From Alistipes putredinis (lineage in GTDB: Bacteria > Bacteroidota > Bacteroidia > Bacteroidales > Rikenellaceae), in the NCBI GenBank assembly GCA_022009915.1, contig CP091730.1:1240001-1304000 (forward strand): a stretch of 64,000 nucleotides of DNA, in the 5' to 3' direction. How positions within the stretch are numbered: position 1 is the first letter of the stretch; each line of letters starts with the position of its first letter. The position numbers and the translations under genes were made by a program. The notes under the pieces are model-generated. The model ran no database searches, was not told the origin of the DNA, and saw only the letters and a program-made list of their open reading frames with translations. This document shows, piece after piece, positions 34,354 to 44,418 of the stretch.

Positions 34354-35689
34354 ATGTCTTCGATACTGATACACGACGCAGACATCGTAAACGAAGGCCG
34401 GCGATTCAAAGGCTACGTACTCGTTCAGGGAGATACTATCGCCGAAGTGGGCGAGGGAAGATTCGCGGGTGGCTTTTCCGGCAGGCGCATCGACGCCGAA
34501 GGCAAAACGGTCATTCCGGGGGTAATAGACACGCACGTCCATTTCCGCGACCCCGGGCTTACGCACAAGGGCGACATCCGTTCGGAGAGCATGGCTGCCG
34601 TCGCAGGCGGCGTAACGTCGGTTCTGGAAATGCCCAATACGAACCCCATGACGACGACTTTGGAGGCATGGGAGCGGAAAAACATATCGGCAGAGGGACG
34701 TTCGGCCGTGAACTATTCGTTTTTCATCGGCGCGACCGACGACAATCTGTCCGAAATCCGCCGCATAGACCCACGCAGGGTGTGCGGCGTCAAACTGTTC
34801 ATGGGCTCATCGACCGGCAACATGCTCGTGGACGACACCTACTCGCTTTCGGCGCTTTTCGACCAGTCGCCCGTAATAATTTCCGCGCACTGCGAGCAGG
34901 AGGAGATAATCAGGGAAAACGTCCGGACCCCTGCAAGCGCTGTATCCTGATGCGACGGCGGCGATTCATCCGAAGGTCCGCAGCGCCGAGGCGTGCTACC
35001 GCAGCTCGGCAAGGGCCGTGGAGCTGGCCGACAAATACGGCGCGAGGCTCAACGTCGCCCACCTTACGACAGCCCGCGAACTTTCGCTGTTCGACGCAGG
35101 ACCGGTTCGGGACAAGAAAATATCCGCAGAGGCCTGCATCGCGCATCTGTGGTTTTGCGACGAGGATTACGAGCGTCTGGGCAACCTGATAAAATGCAAT
35201 CCGGCAATCAAGTCCTCTTCGGACCGACAGGCGTTGCGCGATGCGCTCACAGGCGGCAAGATAGACATCGTGGCGACCGACCATGCTCCGCATACGCTCG
35301 AAGAGAAGATGCACCCGTATTGGTCCGCACCCTCGGGCATGCCTATGGTCCAGCACTCACTGTGCGCAATGCTCGCGCTGGCAGACGGCGGAGTACTGAC
35401 GCTGGAAACGCTCGTCGAAAAGATGTGCCATGCTCCGGCGGTACGTTACGATATTGCGGGCAGAGGATTCCTGCGTGCTGGATACAAGGCCGACATAACG
35501 GTTATCGACCCTGCGAAAGGCTATACGGTCGGCAGGGACAACATACTCTATAAATGCGGCTGGTCTCCGCATTCGGGCGAGCATTTCGATGCGGGCGTCT
35601 TCTGTACGATAGTGAACGGGAGTGTCGCCTATGAGAACGGAGCGCCGGCGGATAACTTTTTCGGCCGTATGCTCGATTTCGAACGATAA
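34354..35689 (+). CDS. pyrC: Dihydroorotase, frameshifted
   Basis: Dihydroorotase closes carbamoyl-aspartate to dihydroorotate in pyrimidine synthesis. The restored protein has about 445 residues and the type I (long) form. Metal ligands appear in order: DTHVHFRDPG near residue 60, KLFMGSSTGNM (the Lys position), AHCEQE, LNVAHLTT and ATDHAPHT. The one break is near 34927, where CCCC should be CCC, restoring RTLQALYPDATAAIHPK. Position directly behind the glycosyltransferase is probably incidental. Bacteroidota often carry paralogues in this family, but the full ligand set supports true dihydroorotase. Confidence 0.92.
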
Positions 35690-35692
35690 AAG

Positions 35693-35722
35693 TTTGAGAT
35701 AGTGGAAAACTTCGTATATTTG
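35693..35722 (+). promoter_or_regulatory. Promoter of tRNA-Leu (TAG)
   Basis: TTTG (35693-35696) and TATATTTG (35715-35722) are 18 bases apart, 57 bases before the tRNA. Confidence 0.7.
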
Positions 35723-35778
35723 CGTCCGGAAAAAGTCCTGCACGGAGAGCAAGTATTCCGTCGGGACGCACCTCGCAG

Positions 35779-35860
35779 GCGGATATGGTGTAATTGGTAG
35801 CCACGTCAGACTTAGGATCTAGTGCCGAGAGGCGTGGGGGTTCAAGTCCCTTCATCCGCA
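35779..35860 (+). tRNA. tRNA-Leu (TAG)
   Basis: A class II cloverleaf has acceptor GCGGAT/ATCCGC, loop CTTAGGA (anticodon TAG) and the TTCAAGT loop. Two positions do not pair: A-C at the base of the acceptor stem and C-A in the anticodon stem (TCAGA with TCTAG). CCA is not encoded. Confidence 0.88.
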
Positions 35861-35867
35861 CTTTTTC

Positions 35868-35894
35868 AAGTCCTCTTTACGGGGACTTTTTTTA
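35868..35894 (+). terminator. Terminator after tRNA-Leu (TAG)
   Basis: AAGTCC and GGACTT form a short stem followed by a run of T, 8 bases behind the tRNA. Confidence 0.7.
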
Positions 35895-35931
35895 TTGCCG
35901 GACATGTGCTCCGTATCTGAACGGATTGCAA

Positions 35932-35984
35932 AAACCGGCGGAGGCGACCTCTTGCACGAGATTGCCTCCGCCGGTTTCCTTTTT
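35932..35984. terminator. Terminator of the rubredoxin gene
   Basis: A perfect 14-bp GC-rich stem (35932-35945 with 35964-35977, AAACCGGCGGAGGC) is followed on the plus strand by T7 and on the minus strand by TTTTTG, so it may work both ways. Confidence 0.8.
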
Positions 35985-35989
35985 TTGCG

Positions 35990-36155
35990 CTACTCTTCGA
36001 CTGGAACGAACGCCATTTTGCTCTCGCCGCAGACCGGACAAATCCACTCGTCCGGCAGGCTGTCGAACGAAGTACCCGGTTCGATTCCGTTTTTCGGGGT
36101 CGCCCAGCACGGGGTCGTAAATGTAGTCGCAAACTTCGCATCTGTAATTTTTCAT
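35990..36155 (-). CDS. Rubredoxin, frameshifted
   Basis: Rubredoxin is a small electron carrier with one Fe bound by four Cys. The restored protein of 54 residues has [12 protein letters not shown] near the start and ICPVCGESK near the end, the two CxxC pairs. One base near 36092-36097 (GAAAAAC) must be removed to read [19 protein letters not shown]. It stands alone between tRNA-Leu and purB. In anaerobes it commonly serves peroxide and oxygen reduction. Confidence 0.9.
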
Positions 36156-36217
36156 ATCAACCTTATTTATTAACGGGTTTTACATGAAAAAGGTCAATGC
36201 ATTCTTTGTGCCGCATT

Positions 36218-37564
36218 CTAAAATTTTATTCCGGTGTACGACTGCGGAGTTATGGCCAGCAGTTCGTCCTTGACACGGCGGTCTACGTCGAGCGTTTCTA
36301 TGAACTCCCTTATGTCCTTTTCCGTTATATGTGCATTGGTGCGCGTGAGGGCTTTGAGCGCTTCGTATGGAGACGGGTAGCACTCCCTGCGCAGAACCGT
36401 CTGAATGCCTTCGGCGACCACTGCCCAGTTCTGCTCCAAATCCTTTTCGATAGCCTCCTTGTTTATTATCAGTTTGCCCAAACCTTTGAGTATGGACTTG
36501 AACGCGATGACGGTATGCGCGATAGGTACTCCCGTGTTGCGCAGAACGGTCGAATCGGTCAAATCGCGCTGCAACCGCGAGACGGGCAGTTTGCCTGCCA
36601 GATGCGTGAATACGGCGGATGCGATTCCGAGGTTGCCCTCGGCGTTCTCGAAGTCTATCGGATTGACCTTGTGAGGCATTGCAGATGAGCCGACCTCACC
36701 GGCCTTGATGCGCTGCTTGAAATACTCCATCGAGACGTATGTCCAGATGTCGCGGCAAAGGTCTATGAGAATTGTGTTTATGCGTTTGAGGTTGTCGAAA
36801 ATGGCCGCGAGCATGTCGTAATGCTCGATTTGTGTGGTGTGCTGCGAGCGGCTCAGCCCGAGAGAGCTTACGAACGAATTGGCGAAGGCCACCCAGTCGA
36901 TTCCGGGGTATGCCACGTGGTGGGCGTTGAAGTTGCCTGTGGCGCCGCCGAACTTGGCTGGTACCGGAACGGTGCGGAGCATCGCCAGCTGTTTTTCGAG
37001 CCTTTCGACATACACGGCGATTTCCTTGCCGAGGCGTGTCGGGGAGGCCGGCTGCCCGTGCGTGCGTGCGAGCATCGCCACGTCCGCCCACTGCTCGGAC
37101 ATGTCGCGCAGAACGGCAATGAGCTGCTCCAACAAGGGGTAGTATACGTCTTCGAGTGCCTTGCGTATGGAGTACGGCGTGGCGGTGTTGTTGATGTCCT
37201 GCGATGTGAGCCCGAAGTGTACGAACTCCTTGACATGCGACAGGCCTGCCGCATCCATCTTCTCCTTTATAAGGTACTCGACGGCCTTGACGTCGTGATT
37301 GGTGGTTTTCTCTATCTCCTTCACGCGCAGAGCGTCCTGCACGGTAAAGTTCTCATATACGGCACGCAGCGCGGCGAAGTCCTTCTCGGCGACTTCGGAC
37401 AGTTGCGGCAGCGGCAGATGACACAGGGCGATGAAATATTCCACCTCCACCATGGTGCGGAAACGAATCAGCGCATATTCCGAAAAATACTCTTCGAGAG
37501 GCGATGCCGCATTCCGGTAGCGTCCGTCCACCGGCGATATTGCAGTGATATTGCTCAATTCCAT
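36218..37564 (-). CDS. purB: Adenylosuccinate lyase
   Basis: PurB cleaves SAICAR and adenylosuccinate, releasing fumarate, in purine synthesis. The 448-residue frame is intact. Signatures are TSQDINNTA, ARTHGQPASPTRLGKE and the family loop GSSAMPHKVNPIDFENAEGN. The ATG at 37564 begins MELSNITAISPVDGRY, the expected E. coli-like N-terminus. An upstream in-frame codon at 37606 lies near the promoter and is unlikely. Confidence 0.96.
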   Translation of the reverse strand: MELSNITAISPVDGRYRNAASPLEEYFSEYALIRFRTMVEVEYFIALCHLPLPQLSEVAEKDFAALRAVYENFTVQDALRVKEIEKTTNHDVKAVEYLIKEKMDAAGLSHVKEFVHFGLTSQDINNTATPYSIRKALEDVYYPLLEQLIAVLRDMSEQWADVAMLARTHGQPASPTRLGKEIAVYVERLEKQLAMLRTVPVPAKFGGATGNFNAHHVAYPGIDWVAFANSFVSSLGLSRSQHTTQIEHYDMLAAIFDNLKRINTILIDLCRDIWTYVSMEYFKQRIKAGEVGSSAMPHKVNPIDFENAEGNLGIASAVFTHLAGKLPVSRLQRDLTDSTVLRNTGVPIAHTVIAFKSILKGLGKLIINKEAIEKDLEQNWAVVAEGIQTVLRRECYPSPYEALKALTRTNAHITEKDIREFIETLDVDRRVKDELLAITPQSYTGIKF

Positions 37565-37594
37565 TGACAATCTTTTATAGTGATTAAGAACGAG

Positions 37595-37602
37595 CAAAGA
37601 TA
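37595..37602 (-). promoter_or_regulatory. -7 element for purB
   Basis: The minus strand reads TATCTTTG, 31 bases before purB. A TTTG at 37627-37630 is 24 bases away, longer than ideal. Confidence 0.55.
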
Positions 37603-37643
37603 GCAAAAGACGCGGGCAGAATAAAACAAATGCGGCTTATTTT

Positions 37644-38079
37644 TTATTTATCGTCCTGTCCGGCCGCGAAAAACAGCCTGTCGAGACTGTATTCTCCGCC
37701 GCCCGAAATGATGAGAAAAATGTAGATTCCCATGTACACGAACGACAGCTCGCCGTCTGCGAAACTCTTGTCGGGAAACGCTACGAATGTCGCTACGAAC
37801 ATCCCGAAAGCAAGCCCTATGGCCGACAGCCGCGTGAAGATGCCTATCATGATTGCGACCGAGAATCCGACTTCCGCAATCGTTATCAGCGCGAAGGAGG
37901 TCGCCGAGCCTATCCCGAGCGGGTCGGGAAACGAGCCGACGAGATAGTCGTACTGCTGTATTTTTGCCAATGCCGTGCGTAAGCATCATCGCCCCGATGA
38001 AAAGACGCAGAAAAAGTATCGCCGTGTCGTTCCAGCGTCTTGTCGAAAGGCCGGTGAGAAAATATCTGACGAAGTTCAT
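37644..38079 (-). CDS. DoxX family membrane protein, frameshifted
   Basis: The restored protein of about 145 residues has four membrane helices and the DoxX pattern: LFLRLFIGAMMLTHGIGKI early, IGSATSFALITIAEVGFSVAI, then GIFTRLSAIGLAFGMFVATF. The break is near 37972. DoxX-like proteins are linked to thiol or quinone chemistry, but the bacterial function is not settled. It shares no operon with purB, which lies 79 bases downstream. Confidence 0.85.
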
Positions 38080-38240
38080 GATTCAGTAATTATCCGCTTC
38101 GTCCTCCCCAAAGGCAACTATCGTACCACTCGCGCCTGTTCGGCATCATGTCTTTATGAATGCACGGCGGAGACTTCCTGCCGGTGCGTTTTGCAGGTAC
38201 ACGGATTGCCGGCAGAGATTCGGGATGCCGCATTCGGGTG

Positions 38241-39022
38241 CTATTTGGCCAGCAGGTAGTAGCATGTCGTGGCGAAAAAGTCGCGCACGTAGGGAATCGC
38301 GCCGAGCAGAGAGGGCAGCTTGCGCGGTTTGAGTCCGAATTTGATTTCGTAATTCGGATTTATCAGATACCACGTTTTGTCGATGACCCGATAGCCTGTG
38401 CGCTCCACAAGGCGGGAGAAACTCTCTATCGTCACTCGCGTATCGCGGATTTCGAGAAATGTCTGCAACGAACGGTCGGTTTCGCCGAATGCTTTGAACA
38501 CGGCCTTGAAAAGCGGTCTCGGCAGAAGGTGTATGTACGGCAGGCGTGAGGCGATGCGACTTTTGGCCATCTGCTGATGACCGCCGAACGGCATCTGCCA
38601 CGCCGGAAATCCGACATACAGGATTCCGTCGTCTTTGAGAAGGTTTTTCAGGTGCAGCAACAATTTCTCTTTTCTGCGGTATGTGCTCGAAAGTGTCGTG
38701 CATGATTATCAGGTCGAACGTCTGAGGAGTCGTTCCACTCGAAAATATCCAGACACTTGAACTCGCCCGCAAGTTCTCTCGACGCGAAATTCTGCTCGGC
38801 CCTGCGAATGGACGGAGCGTGAATGTCCACGCCGGTCACCTTGCAGCCCGCCTCGGCGAAAACCGAGATGCCGCCGCCGATTCCGCACCCCACCTCCAAG
38901 ACGCTGCATGTCTCCCCGAGCGTAATGTCGGAGTGCTCCTTGATGTAAGGTATGTAGTATTTGCGGCAGCATGCGGCCTGCTCCTGAAAATAAATATCGT
39001 GGTTGCGATGACGTTCCTGCAT
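38241..39022 (-). CDS. Class I SAM-dependent methyltransferase, frameshifted
   Basis: The SAM-binding motif VLEVGCGIGGGISVFAEAG is followed by VTGVDIHAPSIRRAEQNF and, after repair, by HDTFEHIPQKREKLL, the pattern of the Methyltransf_23/11 group acting on small molecules or lipids. The C-terminal half carries GFPAWQMPFGGHQQ. The frame is broken near 38730 and 38670. I chose the ATG at 39022 because a TACATTTG -7 box covers the upstream candidate at 39043. The substrate is unknown. Restored length is about 260 residues. Confidence 0.82.
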
Positions 39023-39040
39023 GGCGAATTGCGTTTTTTG

Positions 39041-39048
39041 CAAATGTA
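39041..39048 (-). promoter_or_regulatory. -7 element for the methyltransferase gene
   Basis: The minus strand reads TACATTTG, which places transcription near 39033 and decides the start codon at 39022. Confidence 0.55.
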
Positions 39049-39111
39049 AAAGTATCTATTTTATTCCCATTATTCAAATCGCGGCCTATTTTTTAGCGCG
39101 GAAAAATGGAA

Positions 39112-39119
39112 TATATTTG
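39112..39119 (+). promoter_or_regulatory. -7 element for tRNA-Thr
   Basis: TATATTTG lies 53 bases before the tRNA, with a T-rich -33 region about 20 bases further up. Confidence 0.65.
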
Positions 39120-39172
39120 CAAAATAGAAATTTCTTCCATACTTTTTGTGCCGCAATCGCAAGATGCACCAT

Positions 39173-39244
<72 letters not shown>

Positions 39245-39266
39245 CGAAAATGAGGTATTGCAAAAT

Positions 39267-39304
39267 GAAGCCGTCTCTAACATCTTTGAGACGGCTTCTG
39301 TTTT
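39267..39304 (+). terminator. Terminator after tRNA-Thr
   Basis: A perfect 11-bp stem (39267-39277 with 39288-39298, GAAGCCGTCTC) is followed by TGTTTTG. Confidence 0.82.
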
Positions 39305-39488
39305 GTTTGGCCCAGATCAGATGCCGCCGGATTCTTTTTCTTTGAATATGTCCCGCGACAGCTTTTTTTCTGTCTCGGACACTGCGCTCTCTGTGAAGCA
39401 TTTGTGTGTGGATGCGGCCCGACGGCGGTTTTTGTTCTTTCGAATCTATTCGGTGGTAAAAAGCGGATGAAGTATAAATATTATTTAT

Positions 39489-39496
39489 TACCTTTG
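39489..39496 (+). promoter_or_regulatory. -7 element for oxyR
   Basis: TACCTTTG lies 23 bases before the ATG at 39520. No TTTG is seen at the -33 position. Confidence 0.55.
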
Positions 39497-39519
39497 CTCT
39501 CACGATAAGTCGAACTGCT

Positions 39520-40416
39520 ATGACCATCATTCAATTGGAATACTTGCTGGCGGTAGCCAACTGCGGCAGTTTTTCGCAGGCGGCGGAGGTGTGTTTCGTG
39601 ACGCAGCCGTCGCTCAGCATGCAGATAAAGAATCTCGAAGAGGAGTTGGGCGTCGTGCTGCTCGACCGCTCCAAAAAGCCTGTTATTCCTACCGAGGCAG
39701 GCGACGTGGTGTTGAGGAACGCCCGTGAGGCAATCAAGGCGTACAATTACGTCCGCGAGTCGGTCAATGAACTCAAAGGCGAGATTTCTGGGTCGCTGCG
39801 CATGGGCGTGATTCCGACCGTCGCGCCGTACCTCCTGCATAAGTTCATCCCGCAGTTCATCGCCAAATATCCCAAGGTGGAGCTTGAAATCAAGGAGATG
39901 GAGACGCTCGACATCTGCCGCGCACTGGAAAAGGACACGCTCGACGTGGCTATAATATCCAGCGGCACCACTCCCGAGGGAATCATGGAGTACGAACTGT
40001 TCAACGACCGTTTTTTCGCCTACGTGTCTCCGTCGTGCGATCTTTTCGAGCGCAGCAACGTCAGAATAGAGGACATAGACCCCCGCCAGCTCATACTCCT
40101 TTCGCAGGGACACTGTCTTCGGGATCAGGTGCTGGAACTGTGTCAGGGCCGTTACGCATCGCAGACCCGTTACAGATTCGAGAGCGGTTCGCTGGACACG
40201 CTGATGCGCATCGTGGACTGCACTTCCTGCATCACGGTCATTCCGGAGATGGCAGCCGAATTCGTGCCTCGCGAGCACAGGGAGCAGATAAAGACGCTGG
40301 CCAAAGGCGCCGCTTCGCGCAAAATCGCACTTGCCGTAAGGCGCACCTATGTAAAACACTCCATAATTTCGGCCTTGCGCGATGTGGTTCTGAGCGTGGC
40401 GCCCGCGGGAGCATGA
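39520..40416 (+). CDS. oxyR: Hydrogen peroxide-inducible regulator OxyR
   Basis: This is a LysR-type regulator, 298 residues, intact. The N-terminal winged helix reads AAEVCFVTQPSLSMQIKNLE. The C-terminal effector domain has the OxyR redox motif GHCLRDQVLELC, with both cysteines of the peroxide switch in place, and CTSCITVIPEMA later. In Bacteroides OxyR controls catalase, alkyl hydroperoxide reductase and Dps. None of those genes is next to it here. Confidence 0.93.
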   Translation: MTIIQLEYLLAVANCGSFSQAAEVCFVTQPSLSMQIKNLEEELGVVLLDRSKKPVIPTEAGDVVLRNAREAIKAYNYVRESVNELKGEISGSLRMGVIPTVAPYLLHKFIPQFIAKYPKVELEIKEMETLDICRALEKDTLDVAIISSGTTPEGIMEYELFNDRFFAYVSPSCDLFERSNVRIEDIDPRQLILLSQGHCLRDQVLELCQGRYASQTRYRFESGSLDTLMRIVDCTSCITVIPEMAAEFVPREHREQIKTLAKGAASRKIALAVRRTYVKHSIISALRDVVLSVAPAGA

Positions 40417-40478
40417 CCCGCAGCGAGAAAAAAATATTTTCATTGCGCGATGCCGATTAAGACGGTGCCGCGCAATTT

Positions 40479-40512
40479 TTTGCAGGATATTTGTTTATAT
40501 TTCGTAACTTTG
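40479..40512 (+). promoter_or_regulatory. Promoter of the rsfS-ftsH operon
   Basis: TTTG (40479-40482) and TAACTTTG (40505-40512) are 22 bases apart, 21 bases before the rsfS start. Confidence 0.65.
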
Positions 40513-40532
40513 CTGCTTGTAACGGGAAATAT

Positions 40533-40883
40533 ATGGACAGACTATTAGAAACAATCGTAAAGGCAATACAGGAGAAAAAAGGTAAGAACATCGTTTCGCT
40601 CGACTTGCGGAAAACGGAAGGGGCCATATGCTCCTATTTCGTCGTGTGCAATGCCGATTCGACGACTCAGGTCGGCGCGATAGCGGCAGGGGTCGAGGAA
40701 AAGGTCCTTACGGAATTGAATCAGAACGTGTGGAGGGTCGATGGCACGGCGAATTCGCTGTGGATAGCCATGGATTATATCGACATCGTGGTGCATATTT
40801 TCCAGACCCCGCTCAGAGACTTCTATAAACTCGAACAGCTCTGGGCCGATGCTCCTGTGGTAAAATACGAAAGCGAAGAGTAA
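40533..40883 (+). CDS. rsfS: Ribosomal silencing factor RsfS
   Basis: RsfS binds L14 on the large subunit and keeps the subunits apart when nutrients are short. The 116-residue intact protein has the family core: KGKNIVSLDLRKTEGAICSY, WRVDGTANSLWIAMDY and VVHIFQTPLRDFYKLEQLW. The ATG at 40533 fits the usual N-terminus MDRLLETIVKAI; the upstream in-frame codon at 40491 lies inside the promoter. ftsH follows 8 bases after the stop. Confidence 0.95.
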   Translation: MDRLLETIVKAIQEKKGKNIVSLDLRKTEGAICSYFVVCNADSTTQVGAIAAGVEEKVLTELNQNVWRVDGTANSLWIAMDYIDIVVHIFQTPLRDFYKLEQLWADAPVVKYESEE

Positions 40884-40891
40884 AGAATCTT

Positions 40892-42874
40892 ATGGCGACG
40901 GAAAATAAAAATTCTAAGAACCGCGGGCGCAAACCCGCTCCTAAAATGTTCCGCTTGCAGAATCCGTTCATGTGGGGATGGGCGGTGATAGCCGCAATCA
41001 TAATCGGCTATTCCTTTTTCGGCGGTGCACAGACTCCCCAGAAAACCGACTGGAATACCGTAGAGAACATGATTGTACGGGGAGAGGTCGCAAAAATCGA
41101 AGTCATCAACAAGGAGACGGCCGAAGTGTACCTTACCGATGCCGCCGTCGAGAAATACCGCAAAGAGCAGCAGTATCGCAATCTGCCCAGAGACGGCGTG
41201 CAGTTTACGTTCAATATCGGTTCTGTGGACACGTTCCGTCAGGATTTCGACAAGGCGCAAAGCCAGTACGGGCAGCAGATACCCTTGACTTACGACAACC
41301 GCCGCAACGTGTGGACCGACCTGCTCATTTCGATGCTGCCGTGGGTGCTCATCATCGGCGTTTGGATATTCGTGATGCGCAGCATGTCGTCCGGTGCAGG
41401 CGGCGCTGGGGCGTCCAACGGCGTGTTCAACGTCGGCAAGGCGAAGGCCCAGATGTTCGACAAGGACAGTTCCACCCGCGTGACATTCAAGGATGTTGCG
41501 GGTCTGGAAGAGGCCAAGGTGGAGATAATGGAGATTGTGGACTTTTTGCGCAATCCTCAAAAATACAGGGAATTGGGCGGCAAGATACCCAAAGGGGCGC
41601 TTCTGGTAGGCCCTCCCGGGACGGGTAAGACCCTGCTGGCTAAGGCCGTTGCGGGCGAGGCCAACGTGCCGTTCTTCTCGATAAGCGGTTCCGACTTTGT
41701 GGAGATGTTCGTGGGCGTGGGTGCTTCGCGTGTGCGCGACCTTTTCCGTCAGGCCAAGGAGAAAGCCCCCTGCATCGTGTTCATCGACGAGATAGACGCC
41801 ATCGGCCGTGCGAGAGGCAAGAACGTCGGATTCTCCGGAAACGACGAACGGGAAAATACGCTCAACCAGCTGCTTACGGAAATGGACGGCTTCGGCACCA
41901 ATGCCGGAGTGATTGTCCTCGCAGCGACCAACCGTGCCGACATTCTCGACAAGGCGCTTATGCGTGCGGGCCGTTTCGACCGTCAGATAGAGGTCGGGCT
42001 GCCCGACATCAAGGAGCGCGAAGCGATTTTCGCCGTGCACCTGAAAGGGTTGAAGACGGTTGCCGACCTCGACCGCGCCTTTCTGGCGAAACAGACGCCC
42101 GGATTCTCAGGTGCCGACATCGCCAACGTCTGCAACGAGGCGGCTCTCATCGCAGCCCGTAACGACAAGAAGACCATCGACAAGGAGGATTTTCTCAGTG
42201 CCATAGATAGGATAGTGGGCGGTCTGGAACGCAAGAACAAAATCATAACTCCGCAGGAGAAGCGCGTAATCGCTTTCCATGAAGCGGGGCATGCCACGGT
42301 AAGCTGGCTGTTGGAAGAGGCCAATCCTCTTATTAAGGTGACTATTATACCGCGCGGCAAGGCTCTCGGTGCTGCATGGTATCTGCCCGAGGAGCGGCAA
42401 ATCACCACGCGCGAACAGCTCATGGACGAAATGGCCGCGACATTGGGCGGACGCGTTTCGGAGAAGATAAACTTCGGTCAGATTTCGACCGGAGCACTCA
42501 ACGATTTGGAGCGCGTGACCAAACAGGCCTATGCCATGGTGGCCTATTACGGCATGAGCCCGCAGGTCGGCGACATGAGCTATTACGATTCGACGGGGCA
42601 GAGCGACATGGCTTTCTCCAAACCGTACAGTGATGCCACCGCACAGGAGATAGACGCCGAAGCCAAGGCACTCATAGAGCAGGCCTACAAAATGGCCGAA
42701 AAGGTGATACTCGAACACAGGGACGGCCTGACGGCTCTTGCCGAAAGGCTGCTCGAAAAGGAAGTCGTGTTCACGGAGGATTTGGTAGACATATTCGGCA
42801 AACGCAAAAAAGACATCCTGAACGAGCAGAAGCAGGCGCAAAACGATGCAGCGCCAGAACCCGCTCAGGCTTAA
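40892..42874 (+). CDS. ftsH: ATP-dependent zinc metalloprotease FtsH
   Basis: FtsH is a membrane-bound hexameric AAA+ protease that removes damaged membrane proteins and regulators. The intact 660-residue protein has two membrane helices (about 35-55 and 150-165) around a periplasmic domain, then Walker A GPPGTGKT, Walker [11 protein letters not shown], the [23 protein letters not shown] and the zinc site HEAGH near residue 468. It ends with a long acidic/Gln-rich tail. It sits between rsfS and cdsA with close spacing. Confidence 0.98.
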   Translation: MATENKNSKNRGRKPAPKMFRLQNPFMWGWAVIAAIIIGYSFFGGAQTPQKTDWNTVENMIVRGEVAKIEVINKETAEVYLTDAAVEKYRKEQQYRNLPRDGVQFTFNIGSVDTFRQDFDKAQSQYGQQIPLTYDNRRNVWTDLLISMLPWVLIIGVWIFVMRSMSSGAGGAGASNGVFNVGKAKAQMFDKDSSTRVTFKDVAGLEEAKVEIMEIVDFLRNPQKYRELGGKIPKGALLVGPPGTGKTLLAKAVAGEANVPFFSISGSDFVEMFVGVGASRVRDLFRQAKEKAPCIVFIDEIDAIGRARGKNVGFSGNDERENTLNQLLTEMDGFGTNAGVIVLAATNRADILDKALMRAGRFDRQIEVGLPDIKEREAIFAVHLKGLKTVADLDRAFLAKQTPGFSGADIANVCNEAALIAARNDKKTIDKEDFLSAIDRIVGGLERKNKIITPQEKRVIAFHEAGHATVSWLLEEANPLIKVTIIPRGKALGAAWYLPEERQITTREQLMDEMAATLGGRVSEKINFGQISTGALNDLERVTKQAYAMVAYYGMSPQVGDMSYYDSTGQSDMAFSKPYSDATAQEIDAEAKALIEQAYKMAEKVILEHRDGLTALAERLLEKEVVFTEDLVDIFGKRKKDILNEQKQAQNDAAPEPAQA

Positions 42875-42889
42875 ACGACAGAGAAAACG

Positions 42890-43750
42890 ATGACTGACAA
42901 AACCCGTAACTTGATAATCAGAACCGCAAGCGGAGCGGTATTGCTGGCAGTAGTTCTGGCGGCCGTGTTAATCTCGCGCTGGGGATATGCGGCCCTTGTA
43001 GCCCTTATCGCCGTGGGAGGAGTGTCGGAGCTGCTCTCGATGGCGCAAAAGGCAGGCATTTCGCCGCAGAAATGGACTGCGGGAGCGTTGAGCCTGCTGC
43101 TTGTCGCCACGACGGTGCTCCTCAGCGAAGGTGTGACCCGTTCGCCGCGAGCCATTGCGCTGGGGCTGGTGCTTGCGGCCGTCGCGATAGTCCTCATCGG
43201 GGCATCGTTCATCATAGAGCTGTTCAGGAAAAGCGATACGCCCATTCAGAACCTCGCCGTAACGCATCTGGGTACGGTTTACGTGGCACTGCCGATGGCT
43301 CTCGCATACCTTATACCGATGGTCAGCGACGTTTCGGCTTCGGGATGGAATCCGAGCGCCGCATTGGCATACATATTCATCGTATGGGCCAACGACGTAT
43401 TCGCCTATCTGACCGGCATCACTTTCGGCCGTCACAGGCTCTGTGAGAGACTGTCTCCCAAAAAGTCGTGGGAAGGATTCTTCGGCGGCATAATCGGCGC
43501 GGTGGCGACGGGCGCTCTTGCGGCTCTGTACATGAATGCCGACGTGACACTTTGGTGCGTCGTGGGTGCGGTAGCGGCCCTGAGCGGCGTGGGCGGCGAT
43601 TTGGCCGAATCCATGTTCAAGCGTTCGGTAGGCATCAAGGATTCGGGACGCATACTGCCCGGACACGGCGGTTTCTTAGACCGGTTCGATGCGATGCTGC
43701 TCTCCGCTCCGTTAGTGTTTCTCATATTCGTAATATACGCATCGCTATAA
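42890..43750 (+). CDS. cdsA: Phosphatidate cytidylyltransferase
   Basis: CdsA makes CDP-diacylglycerol, the precursor of all phospholipids. The 286-residue intact protein has about eight membrane helices and the C-terminal signature MFKRSVGIKDSGRILPGHGG followed by FLDRFDAML. The next gene in the row, psd, uses a product of the same pathway, so the operon links lipid synthesis with FtsH. Confidence 0.96.
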   Translation: MTDKTRNLIIRTASGAVLLAVVLAAVLISRWGYAALVALIAVGGVSELLSMAQKAGISPQKWTAGALSLLLVATTVLLSEGVTRSPRAIALGLVLAAVAIVLIGASFIIELFRKSDTPIQNLAVTHLGTVYVALPMALAYLIPMVSDVSASGWNPSAALAYIFIVWANDVFAYLTGITFGRHRLCERLSPKKSWEGFFGGIIGAVATGALAALYMNADVTLWCVVGAVAALSGVGGDLAESMFKRSVGIKDSGRILPGHGGFLDRFDAMLLSAPLVFLIFVIYASL

Positions 43751-43761
43751 TACAACCGAAA

Positions 43762-44416
43762 ATGAAGATAAACAAAGGAAGGGAAAACGATAATAACCGT
43801 CACGGCATCCGTGTGCGCGTTGGCCGGCATCATTGTATCGGCCGTTTTCGGCGGCTCCGCGGTGACCGCAGTAGTGTGGTGCGCGGCGGTTGCGGTAACG
43901 CTTTTCTGCATGGCGTTTTTCCGCGAACCGGCAAGAGAACCGTTGAGGGACGATAGTCTTGTGTTCTGTCCGTGCGACGGCAAGGTCGTGGTGTGCGAGG
44001 ATGTCGAGGAGACGGAGTTTCTCGGCCGCAGGTGCATGCAGGTGTCCATATTCATGTCTCTGACCAACATACATGTAAACTGGTATCCGGTGAGCGGCAG
44101 AATCGAATATTTCAGACATCACAACGGCCGTTTCATGGTCGCATGGCACCCCAAATCGTCGGACGAGAACGAACATACCACCACCGCCATAAGCACGCCT
44201 CGCGGAACGATAGTGTTCCGTCAGGTGGCCGGACTGGTTGCACAGCGTATCGTGTCCTACGCCGTCGAAGGACAGACGGCAGAGCAGAATACCAAGTGCG
44301 GATTCATCAAGTTCGGCAGCCGCGTGGATTTGTTTCTTCCGCTGGATTGCGAGATACTCGTATCGCTGGGGCAGAAGGTTACCGGCTCGCAGACTCCGAT
44401 TGCCAGACTGAAATAG
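43762..44416 (+). CDS. psd: Phosphatidylserine decarboxylase, frameshifted at the start
   Basis: Psd turns phosphatidylserine into phosphatidylethanolamine and matures by self-cleavage. The restored protein starts MKINKEGKTIITVTASVCAL at 43762; one extra G near 43777 separates these codons from the long frame. Two helices follow, then CPCDGKVVVCEDV, SLTNIHVNWYPVSG and the cleavage site KFGSRVDLFLP, where GSR provides the pyruvoyl serine. Length is about 218 residues, the short Bacteroidota form. It is 11 bases behind cdsA. Confidence 0.93.
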
Positions 44417-44418
44417 GA

